A stretch of 64,000 bases of DNA from Brachypodium distachyon (taxonomy: Eukaryota > Streptophyta > Magnoliopsida > Poales > Poaceae): positions 35,240,737 through 35,304,736 of the forward strand of contig NC_016133.3 in NCBI RefSeq assembly GCF_000005505.3, read 5' to 3'. Positions 49,457 through 61,300 of the stretch are shown in pieces (the first letter of the stretch is position 1; every line of letters begins with the position of its first letter). A model generated the notes under the pieces. The model was given only the letters and a program-made list of their open reading frames with translations. It ran no database searches and was not told where the DNA came from. The position numbers were made by a program, and so were the translations under genes.

Positions 49457-50587
49457 AATAGTCGTAGGAATCCGTACTATAAAAAGAGAGTCCACATGGA
49501 AAGGAAATGAGTGAATCAACTTCACGTAGACAAATCTACCATATTAGCACGCACATAAAGCCTAATCCCATTGGTGAGATGAGGGAAAACCAATCTTGTT
49601 GCTGCTGCTTCTTGCTGGAGGCTAACCTGGAACCTCTAGGATTGAGGAGGGCTAACCTGGAACCTCTAGGATTGAGGAAGTTTCGGTAGAACTTCCGGCC
49701 CAACCTCCAGTCGCTCTCTGTTACCCCTCGGTGAATTTGCGGAACTTCCGCAGAACCGGAAGTTCCGGTCTGTGACTGCGCAGTGTATAACGGTTCGATT
49801 TTGGGGAGCCCATATAAATACCCCTTCGTCCCCAACGGGTTTCTGGCCCGAGCACAAGCCAAGAACAACCACTCTCTCTCCCCAAGAACACAAAAGCTTA
49901 AATCTCCAAGATCACCCTCCCTAAGTGCTTCACCAAAACTCTTGATTCTTTGAGAATTGGAGGAGAAGATCTTGATCTAGGGTTTCACCAAGTCAAAACG
50001 TTGATTCCCCTTGTTTCCTTTGTGGATTTCGTTTCTCTTGGGTTGTTGGGAACCCTAGACGGAAGAAGTCGCCTCGTGCTCATCCTTAGTGTTGAAGAGC
50101 TCGAGGATTGGATTGGGAGCCTCAAATTAAGTTGTGGAGAGAGCCCCAGTCAAGTTTGTAAGGGTTCGCCGTTCGCTCTCAACGAAGCCATTAGTGGAGT
50201 TCACATCGCCTTTGTGGTGTAGTGAGAGAAGAATAGAGTGAGCCTTTGTGGCGCATCTAACTTTGTGGTAAAGCACTCCTCCAAACGGAGACGTACACCT
50301 CCCCAAAAGGTGGAACTCCGGAGTCAAATCTTCATCTCCGCATGTGGTATCATTCTTGCAACTTACTTGCCAAGCTTAACTGTTTATCTTGTGCTTCTGC
50401 AATTGTTTCAGCTATTGCATCATAATAGGGCAATTGCTTTGGCTATTGCATCATAATAGGGCTGTTCATCATTTAGACGTTTTAGTGAACCCATATATTG
50501 ATGTTTGTATCCCTAAAAGTGAAAAGAAAACGTAAAATCTGTTAGTCGCCTATTTACCCCCATCTAGTCGACCATACCGATCTTTTA
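49457..50587 (+). mobile_element. LTR fragment related to 41612-42796
   Basis: Parallel to the solo LTR over nearly its whole 3' portion: GTCCACATGG, ACCCCTTCGTCCCCAAC, CTAGGGTTTCACCAAGTC, TTAGTCGCCTATT and ACCATACCGATCTT in the same order. It lacks the first ~150 bp of the LTR, has no matching target duplication, and includes local duplications near 49610-49680 and 50400-50460. The two LTRs could be remnants of one element, but no internal region lies between them. Confidence 0.7.
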
Positions 50588-51239
50588 CACCCGAGGGAGC
50601 TGTGGTAGCAGGCAGCAGCAGCTTTGCCGCGCTGCCATCCTGGCGCGCCTCGACGGCTGGGAACGGAGGCCGTGCCGAGAGAAGACGCCAACCTCACCCT
50701 TCATCTCCTGGATTATGGTCCAATCCCTTCTCCTCCGCAGTAGTTCGTGCGAGCAGGAGACGAAATTACTTTCTTAGCGCTGGTACCTCCTCTTGGAATG
50801 TCGTCATTGATGTGATGGTACCAGGAGGTATAATCCATCTCCAACCGTTAGATCTAATATAATGGATGGCTCAAAAAAAAAAATCTGACAGTAAGGTTTT
50901 TCATAGGAATTTTACAGAAAATTTTCCAATGATGCCATTTGGATTGTAGGATTTGTAGTGAGAATTCCTATAGGAATACTTTCTTTGCTTCATGATGCCT
51001 CCTTCGCAGTTTTTCCTCCACAAGACCTTGCGACAGACTCAAAACATTTGCTCAAACCTCGTGTTTTCATTTCGTTTGAGAACTCCAATGCAACATGTGT
51101 CTTTTATCTCTCTTGTTGTATCTCCTGTGAAAAAAACTTTCCTGTAATATTCATGTGAAGCATCCAAACTAGAGAACATGGCATTCAATTCCTGCAATTT
51201 TCCTATTCCTCTGTTTTTCATATCCTGTGTTTCAAACGG
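50588..51239. other. Unassigned spacer
   Basis: GC-rich to about 50780, then ordinary sequence. It contains the short NOT1-like repeat at 51005-51043. No gene. Confidence 0.4.
51005..51043. repeat. 39-bp copy of part of the NOT1 last exon
   Basis: CGCAGTTTTTCCTCCACAAG and the following 19 bp are identical to 52379-52417 inside the terminal NOT1 exon, in direct orientation about 1.4 kb away. The match does not continue far on either side. Confidence 0.8.
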
Positions 51240-51640
51240 GGCCTAAGGCTTATGGGATTGACAATGTCCTTGCCAATCCGAATTCCGTCGTCAACTCGGA
51301 GAATTCGTTACTTGACTCATCTGCAAGCGTCGTCCCTAGAGCAAAAGAACTTGGGTGCCTTGTGCCCGTCGCTTGGGTGCCTTGTGCCCCTGTGCGACGG
51401 GTCGCTTGGGTGCCTTGTGCCCCTGTGCGACGGGTCCCACCATGGGGCCATCACAACCATACACGGCGGCCTAAGGCTTATGGGATTGACAATGTCCTTG
51501 CCAATCCGAATTCCGTCGTCAACTCGGAGAATTTGTTACTTGACTCATCTGCAAGCGTCGTCCCTGGAGCAAAAGACCTTGGGTGCCTTGTGCCCCTGTG
51601 CGACGGGTCCCACCATGGGGCCATCACAACCAAACACTTC
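51240..51640 (+). repeat. Tandem duplication, 228-bp period
   Basis: GGCCTAAGGCTTATGGGATT begins both copies (51240 and 51468). Copy 1 also contains an internal triplication of a CTTGGGTGCCTTGTGCCC unit that is single in copy 2. Frames through it are repetitive and not gene-like. Confidence 0.85.
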
Positions 51641-52057
51641 CGCCGTGTAGTACCCAGGTACTCAAATTTGCAGAATGTCGCCAACTCTCAAAAACTCATA
51701 TCCTGGCTCTGATTATGTAAACCTAAATTTTGAGAATGCCACTAATTCTACAAAACCAAACCATGGCGCATATGTCAAATTTTGTTTTACATTGCAGTGA
51801 ACTGCTTTTCCATCATGTCATGGCACCTGTCGAATTCCAGGGTCGAGCTAACCATTGCATGTTAAAAAACGTGGGCTACCAGTGGTCATGGAGGGCGAAG
51901 ATTTGGTGTCAGAACAAACCGCAAGCTGAACACAAAGCTGTTATTACATCAAGAGCCGGTTTATGCCATGATTACTCACTACAGGATCAAGTCCAGGCAT
52001 AACTCACATGCCATGATTGACTGGCAGATTAACGATTGCCAGGACCCTCGGCGAGAT

Positions 52058-52205
52058 CCCCCTTGGTTACAGCGAAATTGGAGGACGGTCAATTCAAATG
52101 AAAGCACAGTTCTACTGAAACCATTGGCCACCCCCCTTGGTTACAGCGAAATTGGAGGACGGTCAATTCAAATGAAAGCACAGTTTCTACTGACACCATT
52201 GGCCA
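52058..52205 (+). repeat. Tandem repeat, two ~74-bp copies
   Basis: CCCCCTTGGTTACAGCGAAA to ACCATTGGCCA occurs twice head to tail with few differences, just downstream of the NOT1 stop. Confidence 0.85.
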
Positions 52206-52342
52206 ATAAAGCCTAAATTATCCGATATGAAAAAAAGCTCAAAAGGAAAATTTACAGGTAAACTGCACAGAACTAGATTGTTCTTAACAAATGATTGACA
52301 GCCCTCAATGCACAGACAGCTGACTGGACGCATCAACATTCT

Positions 52343-55300
52343 CTAATGACCACCATCAGCTATCACGGTTCCCTCTTCCGCAGTTTTTCCTCCACAAGAC
52401 CTTGCGACAGACTCAAATAGCCTCTCAATCTCAGGTGCACAGCGTATGAAGGACCGAGCCCAAAAAGTATAGCGAGGATTCTACAGAAAGAAACCATGTA
52501 TTAGAACTCTTTCCAGCCAGAATCGTCTGGAGCATCATGGCTTTAAGTGGTCACAGGAGCATACCTTTATGAGCTCAATGAACGTAATAAGTAACCCCCA
52601 GGGATGAGGACGGTTAACTATTAGGCGTTCTAAAAGAACCCTAGTTATCTGCTCCTGTATAATATCCTGCATGTTTCAGTTGTGTGGCGTCAGAATGTGA
52701 TAAGGTATTTCACAAATGACTACCACACAATGCCCACAAAAACAGAAGGAAATCATTGACGTACCTGTGTTGTCTCAGCAAATAAATATAGGATGATGAA
52801 AGAAAAGTAGTGAGTATGGTTGTTTGGGTAGCGTAGCTGGTTAGCAATTGCATTCAGGAGGAGGTATCTGCCTTCTGTATCCATATTTACTGCAAGATTT
52901 CTGAAGACCTCGGTAGCTGTTTCAATCTGAACGTTATCCAACTGAGAACTTTGGTTCACTTGCTGCGCTGATGCTGATGCATTCGCCTTGTTATGCTGCA
53001 ACTGTTGCACGGCCTACATTTATAAATAAAGTACCATCTTAGAGTCTTCAATCATACCCAGCAAGTATTCAATCGCAAACAAAGGAAACAAAGTTAAAAT
53101 ACTTCATGACTGTAACTGTAAATCCTTTGGATTGATGCAATGATTTTAAAAACAAGATATGTTTATGCCCTGGGAGCCGAAGTTTGCTTTTATTATGGAG
53201 CAACTTTCAAATAATTTGACAGTAATAGGTTTATCAAGAAAAGCTTGGTAAGGCTGTCACTGCCAGCCAATTCGGCTGGGTTTTCAGGTACTAAATTTGG
53301 ACACAAATCAAACCAGTCAAAAGCTTTAAACTCGGTCCATATGTTGTCAGCCAATACTGAAATTTAAAGGGTAGTTGCATGCAATATACAGGGCAAAGAT
53401 ACTAACCTGGATGCCAACATAGACAACAAGCGAATTAACTAGGGGAACATTGTAACGAGTCCCAGCAACGTTTGCTTCACTAGGAGGCAGCAGTAACTTC
53501 TGCTTTAGATCAGTTAAAAAGGACGAACCTTCAGGCCTCTGCACGAGTGCAAATGAGAGAAAAAAGAACTTCATGAGTTTAAAACAATTTACTACCCCCT
53601 CTGTCCCATATTAAGTGACGAAATATTACATGTATCTAGACGCTTTTTGGGTATAGATACATCCATATTTGGGCAAATTTGAGTCACTTGATATGAGACG
53701 GAAGGAGTATATTAATGCGTCAGATCAGCTTACAAGACTGTCTACAGTATAAGCTACTGTTAAGTCAGAAAAATGCACAATATAAAAATAAGCGTAGCAC
53801 AACATCAGCAACAATGGTCATTCACCTTGAGGTACTCATCAACCTGAGTCTTCATTTGCCTTGCCTTCAAAGCTCCTTCCACATCAGACATGATTCTTGG
53901 AGCAATTGAAATTTCAGCTAGCAGATCAATCTGTGTTTCAAGAAACGGCCGGAGTTGATTAAACTACAAAAAAACAGGTAGAAGATTGTAGGAAAATGCA
54001 CTCGTAACCAGCAAATACCTTCAAATTAGGAGTAGAGGGATCTGGAAGCCTCATATTGCGTGGAAAAGCACTGAGAATAACATTACGCATTTGAATGCAG
54101 CTTGGAGGAATCACATCACAGAAACTGAAGTGGTAGTCGCAAAGAAATTCTGGGAAGTCATGCAGTAAAACAAGTAGTACTCTCAAAGTTCCTTTGTATA
54201 AAAGATGAATCTACAAAGAGAGAATAGTAGAAGTCCATCAGAGTGCAACATCCATTGTACGATACATCTGAAACTGAAAATGCAGGAATAAAACTTACAG
54301 GTTGTCCCAGCTCAGCATTTCTTAGATATGGTTCCATGAATTTGAACAAATCAACAAGCAGTCTCTGGAAGAATGGCCAGCCTTTTTGGGAATTACACAT
54401 CAATAACTTCGGCATGAAGCTTCTATGGCTTACCAATTCAAGCCAAGCGAAACTGCAGCGGGAAAGGTATATAGTTGGCATGCAACATAAGTACATAGTA
54501 ACTTTGAGTCAGCGGCACTAATTTCACATACCTATCACACTTATTTCACCACTTCAAATTTTTTTAAAAGCACATACAGGGATGGGGAGGTCAGACTTAT
54601 GAGGGATATAATATATGAGGTCTTTTACGGTGCGTTCAAATTGTTGTGAGCCATCCATTTTAGTAGATCCAAAGGCCCATATCAATTTATACTGGTGGTA
54701 AAACCAGGAGTAACAAAACAGAGTAGTAGTTCGATGAAGCGTAAAATCAGTTAACAGTCCTGAATAAAAACCACGCAGAAAATTTTGTTTTGTTGAAGAA
54801 GCCAGCCCAGGCCCATCTGCCTGACCGGCAAACCGTCCCTCGCTCAAAACGGGAATGGAATCGTCCCTGGTCCCTCTCGCTCCAAACGCGGAACTGAGTC
54901 GGCTAGCAAAGTCCGAACCCCAAGGAACGAGCAGCCCTAGGCGCGGGCGAAGAAGGGCAGCGCCGGCTGAAAGGTACAGGCGAGTGGTGGAGGAGCAGGG
55001 ACGCGCGACAACGAACAGATGGAGCAGCGCGGCGCTGGCATTCTTTTTCTGGAGATGGCGGCGACGAACGGAGTTGCAATCAGTAGTTTTGGGTCTAATG
55101 GACCTCGTCCGATCAGTCCTATCGTGTTTTGGAGGAAAAATGGACTGCGTGTGAAAAATCTTAACTAACCATATTAATCTTAAGGATAACGGATCAATTC
55201 TGCTACTCCCTCGTTCATGTAATATCAAAAGGTACAGTAAAAAAGCTCTAATATATATAACCATGAATCAAAACATTCTTTCATTTTACAGTGAATACTT

Positions 55301-58300
55301 CTATTAATTGTTTCTTGCACGACTCTACAAGCCTTTAATCAATTTACAGGGGTTTCAATCATCATACTAGGATGGTTGGCCTATCTGCAATTTTGGTTCC
55401 ATGGCCTAATTCCCCATCCTCTAATGAAATCATGACCATGAGACCATGTGGAAATTGGAATGGCAGGTGAAGTTTGGAATAAGGATCAGATGGTTGGTCT
55501 ATCCACAATTCTAGGACTCGACCATCCTTCACAAGCCCACCATTTCAGATGGTATAAAGATGGTATTTTGATACCATATGTTGACGTCAATTACAGCACC
55601 AGGCATTGTTAGGAACACACTATTTTGTGCCCGTTAAGGATTCAAGATGGAGAAGACAATCACAAATATTACGAAAATTGACAAGTAAAGAATATGACAA
55701 ACCTCCATGCAGGAACTCTCAAGGGTTGCAGCAAATGGAAAGCATTTGCAAACGAAGTCAAAACCTGGGACAATGAACCATTGTCATAAAAAAAATGTGC
55801 AAAGTTTCACAAATCTGATTATTATGTTAGCATATCTAATTGGTGAAGCTGAAATTTCATGGCTAATACCTGAAAATTAGCACCCTCATGAAGGTCAGCA
55901 GTACTAAGCTCACTTAACAAATTTATAAATAATCTGAAATACGGACGAGGGTTGAAATTAATTTTCTTTTCTTCTGCATCTTTCTGAATGGTCCTAGCGG
56001 TTACAGAGAGAAACTGCACAGCAGTGAAAGGAAACATATTAGCCCATCTCCCCAATACAACCTTACATTCTGTATGAGCATTATTGAAAAGGTGAACACT
56101 GACCTTTGGTAGAAGGCTGCCTTTATTTGGTCCAAAATCCACGCAGTACTGAAGATTGTATAAGGAACAGTAAGTAAAATTTATCTTGAAGAGCTTCAAT
56201 ATTCAATAGAAGTGAGACCTTCCAAATCAAGTTTATCATATTTTTTCAATGGTTAATTAATAATATATGTTCATCTAATTATCTTTCATGATATATGTTT
56301 CACAATATAAAGAAATAGGAAAAAGTGTATTTGACTGCCTCAACTATTAGGCCATGGTCATTTACCCCTCTGAACGATAAAAGCATCAACCAACCACCTA
56401 AACTATTGAAAACTGTGTAGCTGTTGCCACGGTAACTGGCCATGGCCGCTGCTCAGCGTCGATGCCCAGTGTTCCAAGAAAGAGGAGTACCACCTATGGG
56501 TCCCCCGTGCTTCACTGATTCGATTTGGGTCACCTTCCTCTGTAAGACTAAATCCAGCCAGCCACTGGCCGCTCCACTGTTGCCTCTAAACACAAAGCAG
56601 AGCAATGGCGGCTCTCCATTCTTCGTCACTGATAATCCCATGTGTCTAACAGTAAAACAAACAAAACAAAACTAGTGATGTCCATGTGAGAGAGCCACCT
56701 GGGTAGATTCGCTCTATAAACCATCATAGGGAATTAAACAGATGGCTTCCAAAAGTTCAGGGGGTTAAGTGGAATGAACCCTCGTAGGTCAGGGGATCAA
56801 ATAGACTTCTCCCTAAAGAATATCACTTTCAAAATAAGTGTTACACAATTCCTTGTCAAATCAACAGAGAGAAATGAATTTCTAATAATGCTAAATAAAT
56901 ATAGAAGTTATTTGAGTAACATAAATAGCCTACAGCTCTGACACATTGTTATCTGTTTACCAGTCTTGTGGCCTGGCAAGCTATCAGACGATGTATCAAA
57001 ATATCTTGGGTGGGCAAAGTCAAAGGGTTCTACTTGGACCAGTCTTATGGCCTGACAAGATATCAGATGATGTATCAAAATATCTCGGGTGGGCAAACCC
57101 AAAGGGTTCTACTTGGATATTTCGTCACATGATCGAACGTTACAGGACAACCACTTTTGGTGGTCTGGGCAACAACAGGAGTGTCACGATTAGGAACCTG
57201 GCAGCAGCAGAAAGGCTCACAAAAAACCCTGGCAAGGTCTACCACTGCTGACCAACTATATGGAGATCATAAATATTATGCATCAAATTTTGTTTGCTCA
57301 ATGCGAGAAAATCAAAATATTTTCGTTGAAGTAAAAACATTAAAAATACCTTGACCATTAAAGTCACAAGCTTCGAATATGAATCAATGGAGAAATATGA
57401 AATCTGTAGTTGTTGGGCTGCCTGCTGAGATATACCACCAGGAGCAACTTGCTCAGAGACAATAGTGTGTGTGACAGCAAGTTCCTGATTTATTTGAAGT
57501 ATTAGACCTCAGGTATCATAGAGCAATATAAAAATAGATACTGATAGAACAATCACCGTGAGAGCATGGAAGAAGCGGTCAGTCAAATCATCTCCTTTAA
57601 GCAAGCCATTCTGTTGCAGCTGCACAATGTAATGACTATATGCTGAATCACCCATGGTTGGATGATCACATATGTGACACCAGTCCGAGAACAAGACTGC
57701 AACCTGTACATCAATCAAATACCATATTAGTTTTGTACATTTTTAAACTCCAAAAAGGTCGAGAAAGAAAAAGGCATATACAAATCAACTACATGCTGGA
57801 GAAAGACAGAGAAGCAATGCAGTCATGTACAATAAATTTAACACATGGACACGCAGAGTTTGGATTACTGCTGTATGATGGGATATATTCCGCAATAATA
57901 AAGTCCTCAACTGACATAGCAAATAATGGCATTTATAAATATTAATTTTCTCAAAGAGAGGTGGTATCATAAAGTTGCAAATATATCGCACTCTTATAGA
58001 CATGTAACAGTGATTGTGTAGACATGGAAAGAAAATATGTGCCTGTGTTGAGTGTGCATACATGTTTGCACAGAGCATTATAACAACACACATTGCAAAT
58101 ACGATGAAGGTAAGATGGATGGCATAATTGGTATACTGAACAGTGTGAAACACCATCTTTCAGAAACAGTTCTGATAGTTAAGCGACACAACAGATACAT
58201 TGTAATGCAAATTATAATAAAATGTGATGAAAAAAGAGTTACTAATAGTTAAGACCTATAAAGACAAGTACTTATTTTTTATCATTAATATGTGCCATAA

Positions 58301-61300
58301 TAAAATGATGCATGGGTTACAGAAAAAAGGGTATTGTGTTGCATAGACCTGGTCCTGAAAACTAACAGAATCAGCCAAAGCAGTATCATTTTCTTCTTTA
58401 TAAATCGAAGGACGACCAGATAAAACCTGTTATTGTTTGAGCAATTAACCATCCGAGTAAAAAAAAATACAGAATGGAGAAACATATGACCATGTATGAA
58501 CATTCAAACCTTTTGATCCCTTGACTGCCTAACCTTTTCATCCTTCATGGCCAGAAAGCTAGCAGCATTGTTGAAATTACTCCTTGCAATCTCAACCAAC
58601 TGCTGCAACGATTCAGGTGAACTGGGCCTGACTGCAAGCTGTGACATAGAACATATTACCACTTGTTATTAACAGAAATACATGGTAATTAGAACATCAG
58701 CATAAGAGATCTCATATAAAATGGCCTACCTTTGATAATGCATCAACGACATTATAAAACTCGGAGACTCCAGTGGGCTCTTGGGTAATCAATCTCTGGA
58801 CAAGTGATATAGCAAATTCCGTTGCAGCCCCTGAGGAGAGGGAGGGGAACAGGAATACTCATCGATGAAACTATATATTAAAGTAGCCGATATCATTGCA
58901 TAAAGACCAGACCCTTAGTATCTAATAAGGATTATATTTTTTTTTCACCAATTGACAACACCTTTTATGTATGAGCTGTTCAAGTAACACTTTTACTGCA
59001 GTAGGTTCGGTCTAACAGAGTAAACTGGCAGTATAGGGTCAGTTATTGGCATACCCAATCAATCACTGAAGCTACAGACAGGTATTAGTTTCTGAGCAAA
59101 ATCATAAGAGCAACATGATGGGCTAGAATCAGAAGGCTACAGGGTTGCCTCTGTGATACTAGATGCCAGATATTTTAAAGGCCCAAGTTCCTAATAGATA
59201 CTCCGTTAACAGTCAAATACTTGAACTCATGAAAACAGGTAGTTCCAGTTATCAGTAGTAATTACTGTTCTGCAAAAGCAATCAGAGAAAACCACCAACC
59301 AAAGCTATCACATTTCATGTTTAATCCCTACTACTACTAAAAGCACGAGTCATGGAGGATCCAAAAGATCCAAGACATCCAACATCCCACGTCGCTTCAA
59401 TGATGTATGTCACGCTTTTACTAACCACAAAATCAACCTAGGCCACATGAATTATGGAAACCCAACTAATTACAAATGAATCCCATTGGTTCCACATGAC
59501 GGATAATTTGGAAAGCTTTCAAACAATTATGAAAACCCAAAATCAATTACAAATAAATCCCACTAATTTGAATTACTCCAATAGTTTGGACGATTTTTCT
59601 GACCAATAAATTTTCATGTATTAGTCGACACGTGTATTGCATGTAGACGGTTACCACTAATCCAGAGTACTTCAGTGGCCTCACCATTGGATGATACTAG
59701 GACAAATTCTGACAGTTTTGACATTTCCCCCCCTTTGGTTAGTTTCAGTAAGACAAAATACCATCACCATATCCCATAGCAATAATCATGGAATCAAGCA
59801 AAGTGGAATACGAGATTTTTTTTTCTTATTACCCAATTAGAAGGGCACATAAATTCACACAAAAAAAAGAAGGGCACCTAAGCATGTGCATACTGCTTAA
59901 TGCTATATGAGGCGAAAAAATGTCGATTTCGGGCCGTTTCTCATTACCCAAATGCAGAAAATATGTATTTCAACTTACTGTTTCTTCCACTGTCAATGAT
60001 CTTAGCAAGATGAACATTGTAATCCCCAAGATTGAGAATCTCAGAACGAATGAGTCCAGTAATTATGTCAAGGTTAAACTTCTTTTCTTCATCAGAATAT
60101 ATTACCTACACAAAAATAAGAAATGTTTGTCCAGTTAATAAAATATAGATGCCACATAAAGTCATCATAAAATATACACAGCAGCAAATGTTCATCAGAA
60201 TTTATTTAACAATTACGAATCATGACTTCCAATATCTCACTATTGTAACAAATACGTACTACTTTGTACTAAATCCCTGACACTTATTATGGATCGGAGG
60301 GAGAACAAGGAATTATACAGTTGTAGGCATCAATTTCAGCTAGGCTACTGGCAAAATCATGGTTTACATTGTCATAAATAGCCCCAATCCAGAATCAGAA
60401 CATGCTAAAAGTATGAAACAGGAATTTAGAATAACAAACAAGGTTCCTACAAAATATAGCTTCACGATTTAGTGTTTATATGATGCAAAAGAAGATGTAA
60501 CAGATTAAAATGTTCATAAACCAAGCTATAAATACAAAGGTCTTCTTTGAAACCTTTAAATACAATGGGCATGCAGGCTGTACCACAAAATAGAAGAATA
60601 AATGGCAAAGACACTTAATGAAAACAGTTTTTTTGTTGTAAAGGGCCTAAAAGAGCTCCTGCCCCATAATTTACCTTTAACTGGACAATAAAAACAGATG
60701 TCTATTGCAAAGGCTGAAGAAACGTACCCAGTTTGTTATCTCTTTAATGACAAGTTTGCAAACATCACGTATTGCAACTAAAATTGCTAGAAGCCATGTT
60801 ACAGAAGTACTGTTTGATGCATTTTCGTACAAACTTCTGAAAACCTGAAAGCAAAATAACCAAGTAGACAAGAAATGAGAACTAGAGGAATAAATATAGA
60901 AATACAAAGGAGAAATGATAACAAACCGTTTGTGCAATAGCTAAAGAAGCTTCATCCCGACTGACACATCTGAGTAAGATATCAGGAACTTCCGCAATAA
61001 CAGACTGAGCACAACAATGAACAAACATAAGGGCCACATGATGTCTACCAATATAAGGAAATTGAAAGAAAAATTAATCCAGAAGGCAAATACTCGGGAC
61101 ATATAGCAAAATAGCTAACCTGAATTTCTGCATCTTTACCATTGTTGGCAATCAAGGCTTCCAACTGAAAGTACAAAGTATAATGTGGAAGTTTGCTAAG
61201 TCACAGCATTGAAAAGGTGGAATGCAGTTTATTTTAATGCAAGACATCTACAGCCAAACAAAGGCCACTTTATCAACAGCAAGGGTAAGACAACAAGTCT

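Noticed and set aside
60240..60305. Stowaway-like end ATCGGAGGGAG in a NOT1 intron
   Set aside because: Only one convincing terminus and no matching inverted end; at most a MITE remnant.
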